A stretch of 64,000 nucleotides of DNA from Anaerotruncus sp. G3(2012) (GCF_000403395.2 NZ_KE159657.1:358538-422537), one strand, 5' to 3'. Counted from the first letter of the stretch, positions 44,822-57,703 are shown. Notes: generated from the sequence alone by a model not told the origin. Translations and numbers: made by a program.

Positions 44822-45805
44822 TCAGCAAGATTTATGGCAGCAGGAGCGGTCTGCTTGGAAGTATTGCTTCCAGAGCAAAAAATCCCCTGGCTCCAGCAGC
44901 GCCTCCATATAGGAAGCGTCCCGGTACTCGCTGTCCTGGAACTCCTCCAGGCAGGCATAGCAGTTTCCGTCCACGCCAGTCTCCTCGTCAATCTGTTCGG
45001 GACGGAGGCCGCGTGCGGCGCACCAGTCCCGTTTGTAGAGGCCGTAGGCTTTTAAGAGAAGCAGGTGTTGCTGGCGCTCGCCTGTCGGCAGTTCCTCAAT
45101 GGGGAACCATGCCGGAACCTCCGAAAAGGATAATTCCTTCTGCCAAAGTATCACCGCCCCCATAGCATTGGCCTTCAGTTGGGGGGCAAAGGGCTCTTTG
45201 ACATCATATTTGAGATAGAGAAACACAAAGAGGGAGGAACAAAAACTTTCCTTCTGTTCATCGGGCATCTGCGGCCAGAGAAAGTGGAGGGCCCGTACAA
45301 ACAGAGCGAGCAATTCTCCCCACATCATGCCGGTCTGCTCCCCCTCCTCGCTGCAAAGATGGCCCAGCCACTGGCGCACTGTTACGGTGCGGTCGGTGCC
45401 GCCGCAGGGATTCCCCGGCTGCAGCACATAAAAGGGAGCAGGTTCTCCCGGCTGGGCGATCCGGGCCAGGGGATAAACGGCGCAGACCATCGGCTTGTCC
45501 TGATGGACGATGCACTTTTTGTTCCGCAGGAAGGGACAGGAATTGTCCGGTGGGACCGGCCTGATCCGCACCACAGGGAGATGGCTGTCCGGCCCTATGT
45601 AGGTATCGCAGTATTGGTTTATAATTTCAGAAGGGGTCCGCCCCAGATACCGGGCGATCCGAAAGAGGTCGTAGGGAGTCAGCAACACATCCTCCCGGTT
45701 TTTACAGCACTTACCGCAGGCTTTGCAGCGGAACCGGAAGGTATCGTCCAACCCCATCTTGTGGCTCATGATATAGTCAATATCTTTTCTAAATTCTCCT
45801 GCCAT
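44822..45805 (-). CDS. YkgJ-family Cys-cluster protein
   Basis: A 327-residue cytoplasmic protein. FRCKACGKCCKNREDVLLTP and CPFLRNKKCIVHQDKPMVCA are the metal-binding Cys cluster of the YkgJ/UPF0153 family (zinc or iron). The C-terminal part adds LEEFQDSEYRDASYMEALLE and is not shared by short YkgJ proteins. Role unknown. ATG at 45805 after AAAGGAGAGAGAAGAA; the next gene upstream ends 19 bases before. Confidence 0.83.
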   Translation of the reverse strand: MAGEFRKDIDYIMSHKMGLDDTFRFRCKACGKCCKNREDVLLTPYDLFRIARYLGRTPSEIINQYCDTYIGPDSHLPVVRIRPVPPDNSCPFLRNKKCIVHQDKPMVCAVYPLARIAQPGEPAPFYVLQPGNPCGGTDRTVTVRQWLGHLCSEEGEQTGMMWGELLALFVRALHFLWPQMPDEQKESFCSSLFVFLYLKYDVKEPFAPQLKANAMGAVILWQKELSFSEVPAWFPIEELPTGERQQHLLLLKAYGLYKRDWCAARGLRPEQIDEETGVDGNCYACLEEFQDSEYRDASYMEALLEPGDFLLWKQYFQADRSCCHKSC

Positions 45806-45823
45806 TTCTTCTCTCTCCTTTTT

Positions 45824-46693
45824 TTAATCCAGCATAGCCATAAGGTCCGAAACCGTGATCTGTGGGATGCCAAGAGCGGCGGCCTCGTTCAGCTTGGTCG
45901 CGCCGGGCTTATCCGCTACCACCAGGTAATCGGTGGAACGGGTCACGGAAGCTCCCATTTTCCCGCCGGCCTGTTGGATCATAAATTCCACCTCCGACCG
46001 GGTGTAGTTGGGAACCGTCCCGGTTAAGACCACCGTTTTCCCCGCAAGGGAACCAAGGACGGTGGTTCGTTTCTCTTTGAAGCAGGGCCTCGTTTCCCGA
46101 TACTCCCCATCCGGTTTCTTGTTGGTATAGGAAAGCAGGTCGAAGGCCCATGTGCCTATCTGTTCCGCTCCGGGAGCAGAGGGCGGATACTCTCTGTCCC
46201 CCCGGCCGTTCCCGCAGGCCGTCAGCAGGGGGAGTGGGTCCGGGCAGCTGTCTCCGGAACGGTTGAAGCCGATATAATTCCTCATATCGAGGTAATCCAT
46301 TTTGCTGTGGTTGATGAGATATGCCTCTTTTGTTTCCATCTGAACGGCGAATTGAAGCATATCCGGAGCGAACTGTCTTGGCAAGATGATCCGGCCGGCG
46401 CTGACTCTGCCCCACGCTGTTTCGTAATACTCCATGAATTCTTCCTCCGGCAGGGCATCCGCATAAAGGTCGATGCCGGGCTGATAAGGCTCATCGGCGA
46501 AGGCGCCCATCCAGCAGACCCTTTGGGGCCTTGGAGAAGAAAGAAGGATATAGACAGCGTTGGCAAGCCGGTTTTCTCTGCCGATCCTATTTGGGATACC
46601 CAATCTTACCGGAACGCCAAAATCGGCTGGGTCAAGCCGCATGAGCTTTTTGCCATCACAGACAACGACTCTGAAGTTCTGTTCCATCTTCAT
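45824..46693 (-). CDS. BRCT-domain protein beside DNA ligase
   Basis: A 289-residue protein. The N-terminal 200 residues are unfamiliar (FRVVVCDGKKLMRLDPADFG), and residues about 215-289 are a BRCT domain: LAGKTVVLTGTVPNYTRSEV, QQAGGKMGASVTRSTDYLVV. The BRCT closely resembles that of the ligase encoded 58 bases upstream, which suggests that the two share a binding partner or arose by duplication. ATG at 46693 after AGAAAGGAAA. Function not known. Confidence 0.8.
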   Translation of the reverse strand: MKMEQNFRVVVCDGKKLMRLDPADFGVPVRLGIPNRIGRENRLANAVYILLSSPRPQRVCWMGAFADEPYQPGIDLYADALPEEEFMEYYETAWGRVSAGRIILPRQFAPDMLQFAVQMETKEAYLINHSKMDYLDMRNYIGFNRSGDSCPDPLPLLTACGNGRGDREYPPSAPGAEQIGTWAFDLLSYTNKKPDGEYRETRPCFKEKRTTVLGSLAGKTVVLTGTVPNYTRSEVEFMIQQAGGKMGASVTRSTDYLVVADKPGATKLNEAAALGIPQITVSDLMAMLD

Positions 46694-46751
46694 TTTCCTT
46701 TCTGAAAATCAGGGTGCCGGAGGAACGAGCCCCCGACACCCCTTTTTCGTG

Positions 46752-49582
<2,831 letters not shown>

Positions 49583-49593
<11 letters not shown>

Positions 49594-50389
49594 TGCAGCA
49601 CGCCTCCTCCACATTTGCCTTATGGACGCTTATCCACTCCGGGTACCGAATCAAGCCGTACATTGGTTCCTGGCAGACCTTCAGCTTTTCATCATCCAGA
49701 CTACGCTTACCGGTCATCCCCAGCGGCTTTCTCCAAACCCATCTGTCCAGAATATAGATCGGTGTGTACCACCGGTCGAACTCCTCGGTGGTGATGGTAT
49801 TTCCATGGAGAACCACCGCCGGAATGCCATAAAGGGAAAGCTGGATGTAGGCCATCAAAACGCAGTGGATGTCCAGGTCCTGAGCCAAAACAACCAGCTC
49901 TGAGCAGTAGTTGCGCCCATGTTTTTGCATCATTTCCGCATAGGCCAGGATCATAGAACCAGAACCACAGGAGGGCTCATTCAGGGTGACGACCTTTTCC
50001 TCTGCCGGAACACCGGTCAGCCCTGCCATCAGACGGCAAACAGAGGCCGGGGTAAAATCTTGGCCCAAAGCTCTGCTGCCACTTCCCAGTCGTTCAAAAA
50101 CAGGACCGAGAATATCCTCTAACTGTCCCATATCGCTATTTTGAGAGATCCCGTCAAGGAAAAGTTCCAAGATGCTTGAAAATAAAGCGATTTCCTGGCT
50201 GGAATAGTTCTTCCAAACCTCTCTTGCCAGTTTCAGCCGTTTCTCCAGATGGACCGGGTCAGTCCGGTTACTGATTTGGTAAGCAGTCAGATAAAGGAAA
50301 TCCCTAAAAATCTGCCTCCTATTAAATCTGCCGGATAACCGTTCCATCTGCTTCATGATTTCCGCAGGAATATCTTTCTTCAAGCTCAT
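49583..50389 (-). CDS. N-6 DNA methylase-like protein (HsdM type), motif IV not seen
   Basis: A 268-residue protein. LGQDFTPASVCRLMAGLTG and NEPSCGSGSMILAYAEMM form the type I methylase FTP and AdoMet-binding (motif I) regions; VLAQDLDIHCVLMAYIQLSL continues the Rossmann fold. I do not find the NPP(F/Y) catalytic motif IV expected about 60 residues later, where TPIYILDRWVWRKPLG appears instead. It may bind DNA or AdoMet without methylating. No restriction or specificity subunit is adjacent. ATG at 50389 after GGAAGGGGAA. Confidence 0.8.
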
Positions 50390-50483
50390 TTCCCCTTCCA
50401 AATTGAAAATATAGAGGCAGGCGGTTTTTTACCCGCCTGCCTCTATTCCTGCCGCATCCGCGGCGTCCTGTGGAGCCGGAGCC

Positions 50484-51189
50484 TTAAAATACCGTTGCCG
50501 GCATCTGGTCCGGGATGTCGTAAAACCCGCCCACAGGGGGGCTCCCCGTACTGGTCGTCCACCGGGGGATACATACCACCCCCATGAACAGGGGGCGCAC
50601 TGGAATCATCCGGCAGGGGAGGCTGCGTCTGGTTATTCTTCGGCGCTACCGTGAGCCCGGTAAACTCGAAGCCTTCCGACTTGGCGATCCCCTCCTGGAT
50701 GTACCGGGGAAGGCTCTGGAAGGTCGGATAAGTACCCGCATCGTCCAGGTCAAAGACCACAGGCTTTACCGCCGGAGGCTTCTTTCCCACCATGGGGATG
50801 ATGGTCTCTATGGTGGCATAGTCGCCGTTCTCACCGGTCTTGTGCATCACCTGAAGGACGGCCCCGGCACCCAGGACCTTACGCAGGTCAAAGCCCTTCA
50901 GCTCCTGGGGAGTAAAGGACTTGCCCCGCCAGGACTGGAGCGCCTTACGCAGATTGCTCTTGTCCGAGAGGGAATTGGTGAACTCCTTGGAGATCTGCCG
51001 GGGGTACTCTTGGTCGCCGATCTTGACGGTCTGGCCCAGCACCTCCCAGACAAGACGGATCTTGCGGGAGCTGGTGCCAAACCGGGGATTGTTCTGCACC
51101 CCCATGTCAATGAGCATGGTGCAGACGGCCTCATACATACCTTCGGGCATCGGGGGGATACGCTCGCTGTTTTCCTTTGCGATCAACAT
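50484..51189 (-). CDS. Phage-type DNA metabolism protein, C-terminus frameshifted
   Basis: About 235 residues. The pattern IRLVWEVLGQTVKIGDQEYP, ISKEFTNSLSDKSNLRKALQ, SWRGKSFTPQELKGFDLRKV, GAGAVLQVMHKTGENGDYAT is that of a phage protein family found beside replication and recombination genes; I cannot give its function. The tail shifts in a six-C run (G6 at 50536-50541): with five the end reads GEPPVGGFYDIPDQMPATVF and stops at 50484-50486. As given it runs on in another frame to 50443. ATG at 51189 after AGGAAAAGAATC. Confidence 0.65.
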
Positions 51190-51251
51190 GATTCTTTTCC
51201 TCGCTTTCTGTTTTTGCCTATTTCCTGCCGCTATGCGGCTCGTACACAGTC

Positions 51252-51677
51252 TTAATACTCCATAACCGGATTGTACTGCGGATTTTTCAGCAGTTGCCTT
51301 GCCTTCGCAAGCCCGATGTCGCTCAGGTTTGTATAGGTGATCTCTTGGGAAGTGATAACCGTGCAGTCGCCTACCAGATAGCGCAGCTTTTCATAGCCGA
51401 CCTCGGTAATGATGATTGCATGGCCATCGGCGACCACCTGCTGCAATGCGCTGTGGAAAGCACCCAGATCACATTCATAGTCTTCCTCATCGCCGCAGGG
51501 CAGGCCGGAAAGGCTGCCATAACAGCCAAACGCAAACAGCGTCTGACCATCCACCGCTTCTTCCCAGACTTCGGGATTTTCCTTGCTGGCCTGGCAGGAA
51601 GCAACCACCTGCCGGAACCTTTCTTCATCCTTAACCGCAAAATAGTTGATGCGGGTAAAACCATAGTAGTTTGCCAA
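51252..51677 (-). CDS. Hypothetical protein
   Basis: A 141-residue protein (LANYYGFTRINYFAVKDEER, GCYGSLSGLPCGDEEDYECD). It has no motif I recognise; the Cys pair is far apart. TTG at 51677 has GAAAGGAGTGGCCGTA in front; GTG at 51686 has no room for a ribosome site. It lies between the VWA gene and the phage-type gene in one direction, with a 15-base gap to the first. Function unknown. Confidence 0.55.
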   Translation of the reverse strand: MANYYGFTRINYFAVKDEERFRQVVASCQASKENPEVWEEAVDGQTLFAFGCYGSLSGLPCGDEEDYECDLGAFHSALQQVVADGHAIIITEVGYEKLRYLVGDCTVITSQEITYTNLSDIGLAKARQLLKNPQYNPVMEY

Positions 51678-51692
51678 TACGGCCACTCCTTT

Positions 51693-53753
51693 CTACGCCA
51701 CCCGAACATACCGGGCGATCAGCCTGGCCAGGTTCTGGGGCAGCTGGTTCAGATCGGTGATGTCCAGATACCCCTCCTGGTAGATGCGTTCGATGTTCTC
51801 CCGGTCGTCCCCGATCGCCGCAGCGAACAGGGTGACACCCTTGTTGGTGTACTCCCGGCGGATACCCCGCAGGTCGGCTTCCGCCCCTGTTCCGGTATAT
51901 CCGTCATCGTTTGGCTGCCCGTCTGAAATAAGGATCAGCAGCTTGTGCTGCTCCGGCCGCTTGACCAGCTGCTCCGCCACATAGCGCAGGGCGGCGCCGT
52001 CCCGGTTGCAGCCTCTCGCGGACATATCCATCATGCGGTAACAGTCCTTGCCGTCGATGGAGCCGAATTCAGCGTAGGAGAAAAGCTCCACCTGCTTGCC
52101 GCCTGCGGTATGGCCCATGATCATCACGGGGATACGCGGCCTTTTGCAGAAGTCGTAGATGACGATGCTGGCCGCCCGCGCCGTAGTGATCCGGTCCAGA
52201 CAGCCCATGCTGCCGGATTCATCCACCAGCAGCGCTACTGCCAGCTCCGCCTTGTCCTGGGGCAGATTGTTCTTGTAAAAATACCGCCCATCGTTTCGCA
52301 CCAGGCTTCTGGCCTCTAGCCGCCGGCCCATCAGAAGGCCATTTTGTTTGCCACCCTGCCTGCGGTCCTTCAGCACCTGCAGCACCTGCTTCTGCATCCG
52401 TTTGGAGAGCAGCAGCAGGGGCGCCGAAATTCGGCTGTATTCCTGAGCCAGATATTCCGGCACCATACTCATCCGGTTCACCGTCACATGGATGCCCAGA
52501 TGGGCATTCCCATAGTGGATATGGTTGGCTTCTGCCTGGAGTTCTTCGGTAAGCTCCTGTTCCATCCGCGTGTTGACACGGTCCTCCGCCACACTGGAGA
52601 GCAGCCGGTCGATGTCCTTCCCGCATTCCTCATACCCGGCCCCGCCGTAGTTCTGGTCGAAGGCGACAGAACCACCGGTCTCGGCCTCCGGGTCAGCGGT
52701 TTGGGTCAGGGCGATGCGGTCGCCGTCCTGCTCGCTCACCCCGTTCACATCGAACCGGCTGTTGGGGTCGTTTTTCTCCTTGGGGGCGAAGTAGCCCACC
52801 GGCCGGCCACTTCCGTTGGGGGCGTTGGAGGTCTCCTGAAGCTGCTCAGAAAGCTGCTGCAAGACCTCCTCCGGCGGCTTCTTCCTGGCCTCCTCGATCA
52901 GAGGCGCCAGATAGTCCCACAGCTTCAGCAGGATGTGGTTGACCGCATCAAACCGGACACGGGGATCCTCCGCCAGCTTGCTGTCGTCTATGTAGGGGAT
53001 GCAGCCGTTCAGCACATCCAGAAGCGGCCCCCGGTATCCATCCACATTGTTGACGGTGCCCTGGAAGCAATACTGGATCAGCAGGTTCATCAGGATGGAC
53101 AGCTCGCCCATCTGCCGGTCCTGCATTTCTGTAATGCTGATGCTCTGTTCCCCCATTCGCTGCCGGTTGATAAGGATACCGGTCCGCAAGCGGCCGGGGA
53201 AATTCCGGCACATCTGTTCCTCGATATAGGTGTCCTCCGACAGATTGCAGAGGGTATGAGCCACATAAGCTACCACGGACAGAGCAGCCTTGTCGCCGTC
53301 TGCCGCAAACTGCTGCAATTCCTCCACCGCCTTTTCCTCCGCTGGCGTCAGGTTTTTCATCCGCTTTGGATAGAATCTTCCCTGATCCAGTGCCCGATGG
53401 TAGGTGGAAAGGGCCCGGAAGTCGGTGTAGTTGATATGCCCGGCTTCATGGGCCAGCATTCCCACCAGACTGAGGGCCTTGGTCTCTCTGACCGGGAAAC
53501 TCATGGTGATATGATTCCCTGTATTGATGGTGATGGTATGGTTGTCGGTCCAGGCGGCGTCCGCTCCGGGGTCGGTATCCCAAAAGGTCTTTACCCGGAA
53601 GGGCCGCCCATACCGCTTGGCCACTGTCTCCCCAATGTCCGAGAGATAGGCCGCAAAGGCCGGGGAAGAAAACAACTCCTCATCGGTGATCCTGCCCTTT
53701 TCGTCCAGGATCCTTTTTCTGATCTCAAGATGAGAGGTCCCCATCTGCATCAT
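51693..53753 (-). CDS. VWA-domain protein with HExxH motif, MoxR partner
   Basis: A 686-residue protein. AHEAGHINYTDFRALS (His-Glu-x-x-His, about residues 102-106) suggests a zinc site near the N-terminus. The C-terminal VWA domain has the MIDAS set LLVDESGSMGCLDRITTARA, then GHTAGGKQVELFSYAEFGSI, and LILISDGQPNDDGYTGTGAE. This matches the VWA half of AAA/VWA chaperone pairs such as CobS/CobT and GvpN-type systems, with the MoxR-like ATPase encoded just upstream. It also carries a long acidic, low-complexity middle. ATG at 53753 shares ATGA with the XRE gene stop. Confidence 0.86.
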   Translation of the reverse strand: MMQMGTSHLEIRKRILDEKGRITDEELFSSPAFAAYLSDIGETVAKRYGRPFRVKTFWDTDPGADAAWTDNHTITINTGNHITMSFPVRETKALSLVGMLAHEAGHINYTDFRALSTYHRALDQGRFYPKRMKNLTPAEEKAVEELQQFAADGDKAALSVVAYVAHTLCNLSEDTYIEEQMCRNFPGRLRTGILINRQRMGEQSISITEMQDRQMGELSILMNLLIQYCFQGTVNNVDGYRGPLLDVLNGCIPYIDDSKLAEDPRVRFDAVNHILLKLWDYLAPLIEEARKKPPEEVLQQLSEQLQETSNAPNGSGRPVGYFAPKEKNDPNSRFDVNGVSEQDGDRIALTQTADPEAETGGSVAFDQNYGGAGYEECGKDIDRLLSSVAEDRVNTRMEQELTEELQAEANHIHYGNAHLGIHVTVNRMSMVPEYLAQEYSRISAPLLLLSKRMQKQVLQVLKDRRQGGKQNGLLMGRRLEARSLVRNDGRYFYKNNLPQDKAELAVALLVDESGSMGCLDRITTARAASIVIYDFCKRPRIPVMIMGHTAGGKQVELFSYAEFGSIDGKDCYRMMDMSARGCNRDGAALRYVAEQLVKRPEQHKLLILISDGQPNDDGYTGTGAEADLRGIRREYTNKGVTLFAAAIGDDRENIERIYQEGYLDITDLNQLPQNLARLIARYVRVA

Positions 53754-54014
53754 CCTTTCCTGTCTTCTAAAAATTCGGAGACCGGCACGCCGAAATACTC
53801 GGCAGCGGCGCATACGAACCACAGGGGGATCGCTACACGGCCAGTCTCATAGTTCGCCAGCGTTGCCCGGCTGACCTTCAGCCGCCTGGCAAGCCGTTCC
53901 TGAGATAACCTTGGGGATCTGCTCAGCCGCAGTTCCTTGAGCCTTTTGGCAAAAAGTTCGTTGTTCAGGTACGGGTCAAAGGCTTCCGGTATCTTTACTT
54001 TTCCATTCTTTCAT
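53750..54014 (-). CDS. XRE-family helix-turn-helix regulator with a frame problem at the start
   Basis: About 80 residues. RLKELRLSRSPRLSQERLAR and LKVSRATLANYETGRVAIPL form a clear XRE helix-turn-helix, ending EFLEDRKG. The ATG with a good ribosome site (AAGGAGGTGAACAGG, 54014) is out of frame by one base; GAATGGAAAAGTA near 54005 would be in frame with one A more or less. It lies between the MoxR-like and VWA genes, overlapping the VWA start as ATGA. Likely autoregulator of this pair. Confidence 0.7.
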
Positions 54015-55523
54015 CCTGTTCACCTCCTTTACCTTCTGGCGAAGATGGGCTCCAGGCAGGTATTGATCAGCTCCTCCCGGTTCTCCGGGTCCGCTGAGGC
54101 GGAGGAGATCACCGTATAAAGGGCCGATTCAAATGGGTTGCCCAGGATCATCGCCGACTGCACCCAGGAGATCAGCTCCCGGACTCCGCAACTCCCGTCC
54201 TGGATCATCGTTTCCCTGCACCGCTGCTGGATGTCCCGCACCACCTCCGCCATCTGCCGCACCAGCTTCTGGTCGGAACAGCCGGTGATGCCCGCCACGC
54301 GCTTTACCGTGGTGTCCACATCCGGCTCATCGAAGTCGATGGTCAGGTTCATCCGGCTGATGACACTCTGGTTCAGATCCTTGCAGCCCTCATAGCTGGT
54401 GTTGGTGGTCACCACGACCACCGTTTCCGGGTGCCGCTGGATCCGCTCCCCGTTGGGCAGCGTAATGGAAGCGCACCGGTCCAGCAGGGAGTTGAGCCCT
54501 ACCAGGACGCCGGGATTGGCGATCACCGTAGGCTCCTGAAGCTCCACCAGGTAGCCATACCGCATGGCCTTGACCAGCGGCGTGTCCACATAACGGAAGC
54601 TGTTCCCGTTTAAGCCGTCTCCCAGTTCCTGAGCCTTCAGCTCCACCATCTTCTGAAGGACCTCGTTCTCGGTGACATCCTCCCGGTATTCCCCGGTCAT
54701 CTGGCAGTAGGCCGACGCAGGGTCCATCTGGATGTCCATCAGCAAGGGAAGGCCGGAGCAATTCGCCGCCTCCGCGTCCATCTTGGGAAGCACCTGGCCC
54801 AGCAGGTCGAACACCTCGGTGTTGGCCGAACAGGTGAGGAAGGTATAGGGGATCCCCAGCCCGGCGGCAATAGCCTTGGCTCCCTCCGTCTTGCCTGTCC
54901 CCGCAGGCCCCCTGAACATGATGTTCCGCATGGGATTCTGGGAGCCGGTGGTCTGAGCAATATGCCGGCAGACCTGCTCCACCTCCTTGGGGATCACATA
55001 CCAATCCGGCAGGACCGGGATCATCCCTGTTTCCGCCGGGGAAAAGCCGCGGTTCGACATCCGGTGCTGCCCCGCAAAAGAGCTGTGGGCGATCACCACC
55101 GATGGCGCACCGGGGGCTGAGCCGGGCTCGAAGATCTGAAACTCCCCGTACAGAACAGCGGTGGGCGCGTAGGTGTTGTTCGCCATGGCCATCTCGGTCA
55201 GCTGGGAGAGATTCCCGGTGCTGGGAATGTCCACCTTGACGCCGTCCTTCCGCAGCGCAGCATGGTTCTCGATCCGGCGGTAGACATTATCGCACAGCAG
55301 GATCGCCGCCCGCGAAGCGGAGTCCAGGTCGGGATACCCGTTTTTGGCCGCCTCGCAGAGCTCCTTGAACCCTTCTGAAAATTCGTCATCGTCCAGGAAC
55401 AGGGGCATCAGGGTGAACAGCAGGGCATCCCCGCTACAAGCGGTCTCGCCGATAGTGTAGACTCCCGGCGGGTCGCCGGGGGTGCGGACGATCCCTGCGG
55501 TGAACCGGCAGTTGCGCTTATTA

Positions 55524-56329
55524 GGGTCTGTTCACACAAACGAAGATATGCTATAATAAGGGAATGGAACTGAAGAAAGAACAATACGAACAAATCGCAG
55601 AGTGCTTTCCGAAACAGCGGAAAGCAGCAAAAATCAGCAATCTGGATGTATTGAATGCGGCGCTGTACGTAATGGAAAATGGGTGCAAATGGAGGAGCCT
55701 GCCCAAAGAATACGGAGATTGGCACGTGATCTATGTCCGGATAAACCGCTGGGCGAAAAAGGGAGTTTTGGAAAAAGCATTTTTGCGTTTGCAGCAACTG
55801 GGAATCATCAAAATCCAAGTAAACGTGGTCAGTTTGGATTCCACCTGCATCAAGGTTCATCCTGACGGAATGGGTGCACTGAAAAAAACGGAGCGCAAGC
55901 CGTCGGAAGAACACGTGGTGGGTGGAACACCAAACTTCATATGGTCGCCGCATCTGATCGAGATGGGGTAATCTTTTCGTTGTCTGCCGGAAACCGTGGA
56001 GATGGCCCTGAAGGCCGTACTCTTTTGCAGCAGCTCGGTCCGGCGGATCACCCGGTTTACCTTCTGATGGATCGGGCCTACGAAGGGGATGAGACAAGAG
56101 CTTTGGCAGTGGAACTTGGCTATATCCCTGTTGTTCCGCCAAAAAGCAATCGCAAAGATCCTTGGGACTATGATAAAGAGCTGTACAAACAGCGCAACCA
56201 AGTTGAGAGGCTTTTTCGCCGTATCAAGCGATTTCGTCGCATTTTTACCCGCTATGACAAACTGGATATTATCTTTTTGGCTTTTGTCTTTTTTGCTCTC
56301 ATTGTCGATGTGCTTATGTGAACACTACC
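55524..56329 (+). mobile_element. Complete IS5-family (IS427-like) insertion sequence, 806 bp
   Basis: Ends GGGTCTGTTCACA and, read inward, GGTAGTGTTCACA: 13 bases with three differences. TA is duplicated at 55522-55523 and 56330-56331. It encodes a transposase in two frames. The last 148 bases are the same as those at the left end of the window. It interrupts the MoxR-like gene with no loss of target sequence, which suggests a recent jump. Confidence 0.93.
55564..56321 (+). CDS. IS5-family transposase, two frames joined by -1 frameshift
   Basis: First frame (55564-55971) has RKAAKISNLDVLNAALYVME and KWRSLPKEYGDWHVIYVRIN; second (to 56321) has MDRAYEGDETRALAVELGYI, IPVVPPKSNRKDPWDYDKEL and YKQRNQVERLFRRIKRF. 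The catalytic acids are the Asp in VSLDSTCIKVH, the Asp in LLMDRAY and the Glu in QVERLF. The frames join at seven A (CTG AAA AAA ACG), a -1 slippery site: the joined protein reads GALKKNGAQAVGRTRGGWNT. About 252 residues. Confidence 0.9.
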
Positions 56330-56640
56330 TAAAGACCACGCATTCCGGCTTGGCCCCAGGGTATTCCGCCACCAGCCGTTCATCGTTCTGGCTACCGATA
56401 GCGCCCAATCCATCCACAGGGTCCCCTTGCTCCACCGCGTTCACCAGCGCCGCATAGGCCAGCAGCGCCCGAAGGGTGGGGGCGTGCATAGAGGACTGCT
56501 TGCTGGAGGTGCTGTTGTATTTCGAGAACACATCCGTGCGTTTCGGCTGGACAGACGGGTCCGCAAATTCCTTTGGCAGCTCCTGCCGCCAGGTCCAATC
56601 GGCAAACAGCTTTGACTTTGCCATTTTGATCACTCCTCAC

Positions 56641-57489
56641 TTAGTTCGCCCAGGTCAGGAGAATACTGTCCTCCTCCACCGTGGCGGTAATATCATCTTC
56701 CTCAAACAACGGGACCAGGTCTGCCCAGAGCTTTTTGCCCGGCAGATAGGAAAGCTGTCCCTGCCCCACCTGCACCTGCTGTTCCAGCACATAGAGAGCG
56801 CCATCCTCTGCGATACGCAGTTCCCGATACCCACGGGTGTAGACCTCGTCGATGGTGGCCCGCACCACTGCCGAAGCGGACAGGTCGTACCAGTCACGTA
56901 GATTGACCGAGTCCGGGTCCCCGTCTGCGGCGGGGCCCTCTTTTGCCGGCTTCTGCATCTCCTCCAGAGGGCGCAGCGACAGCATTTCCAGCCGGATCCG
57001 GCCGGAGCGTTCAAAAAGCACATCCGCAAAGTTCCAGTCGGGGACACCGGAGAGCCGGATCCTGGCCGAACTGCCCTTCACCACCTGCTCTAAGGGCCTT
57101 TCCGTCTCCCACCGCCATACGGCGGAGGGGAAGGCGCCCTGCAGCTTTTCGGTGATCCGGAAATTGATATGGCGGAGCATGACTCTCTCCATCTCCGGGT
57201 CTATTGGCTGGGGCCTGAGCACGGCTGGCTTTGGCTGTTGGACAGGGGCCGCCGGGCGGCTTGCCTGTACCGGCTGGACCGCCGGAGCGGCAGCCGGTTT
57301 TGCAGCCGCCTTCCCCTTTTGGGCAGGCGGCTCCTTTCTCCGGGAGCGGTGCAGCTCCAGAACCTTGGCGAACATCCAGACAAGGGCGGCCGCCATCAGG
57401 AGATACTGTCCCGCGTCGCCGCAGAAGGCCATGATGATGAGGACCATCATCGCCAGACACTTGAGATCGGTAAACTTAAATCCGTTCAT
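56641..57489 (-). CDS. Membrane-anchored hypothetical protein
   Basis: A 282-residue protein with two short hydrophobic stretches at the N-terminus (LAMMVLIIMAFCGDAG, QYLLMAAALVWMFAKV), a Lys/Pro/Ala/Gln-rich linker (about residues 50-110) and a soluble C-terminal domain (LRHINFRITEKLQGAFPSAV, LRPLEEMQKPAK, LRIAEDGALYVLEQQVQVG). ATG at 57489 after ACAGGAGGAAAGCGT. It precedes the MoxR-like gene by 16 bases, so it may be part of the same complex at the membrane. Family not recognised. Confidence 0.65.
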   Translation of the reverse strand: MNGFKFTDLKCLAMMVLIIMAFCGDAGQYLLMAAALVWMFAKVLELHRSRRKEPPAQKGKAAAKPAAAPAVQPVQASRPAAPVQQPKPAVLRPQPIDPEMERVMLRHINFRITEKLQGAFPSAVWRWETERPLEQVVKGSSARIRLSGVPDWNFADVLFERSGRIRLEMLSLRPLEEMQKPAKEGPAADGDPDSVNLRDWYDLSASAVVRATIDEVYTRGYRELRIAEDGALYVLEQQVQVGQGQLSYLPGKKLWADLVPLFEEDDITATVEEDSILLTWAN

Positions 57490-57516
57490 ACGCTTTCCTC
57501 CTGTTTTGGTACTCAT

Positions 57517-57703
57517 TGTCGATTAGAAATCGACGATACGCACGCTGCGCGTGCTGGCATCGTTGCGCGCTGCCCCGTCCCATCGAAAAACCTGCAAATT
57601 GGAATAATCGGTTTTTCGGATCGGACATAAAAAAAGAGAGGAACCATCATCCCGCCTTTGCGGGTCTGACAATTCCTCTCAATTTTCCCTCCCGTCCATT
57701 GGA
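57517..57703. other. Intergenic region after ssb with terminator
   Basis: No gene is seen. The ssb terminator lies at 57636-57680, and a small hairpin GTCGATT-AGA-AATCGAC at about 57518-57534 stands before the membrane-protein gene. Confidence 0.5.
57636..57680 (-). terminator. Terminator after ssb
   Basis: On the minus strand GAGAGGAA ... TTCCTCTC with an inner CCCGC/GCGGG stem, then TTTTTTT. It has the same two-storey shape as the hairpin at 13265-13307. Confidence 0.85.

Larger units (their letters stand above)
54029..56624 (-). pseudogene. MoxR-like AAA+ ATPase interrupted by an insertion sequence
   Basis: A 595-residue ATPase when the IS is removed. N-terminal part (56624-56332) starts MAKSKLFADWTWRQELPKEF; the main part has FRGPAGTGKTEGAKAIAAGL (Walker A), LLMDIQMDPASAYCQMTGEY, VLVGLNSLLDRCASITLPNG and VVVTTNTSYEGCKDLNQSVI (sensor 1). 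The IS lies after codon 98: excision with one TA gives GTC TTT AAT AAG CGC, an unbroken frame. It would work with the VWA protein downstream. ATG at 56624 after GAGGAGTGATCAAA. The second half alone still contains the ATPase core and could be made from an internal ATG. Confidence 0.9.
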
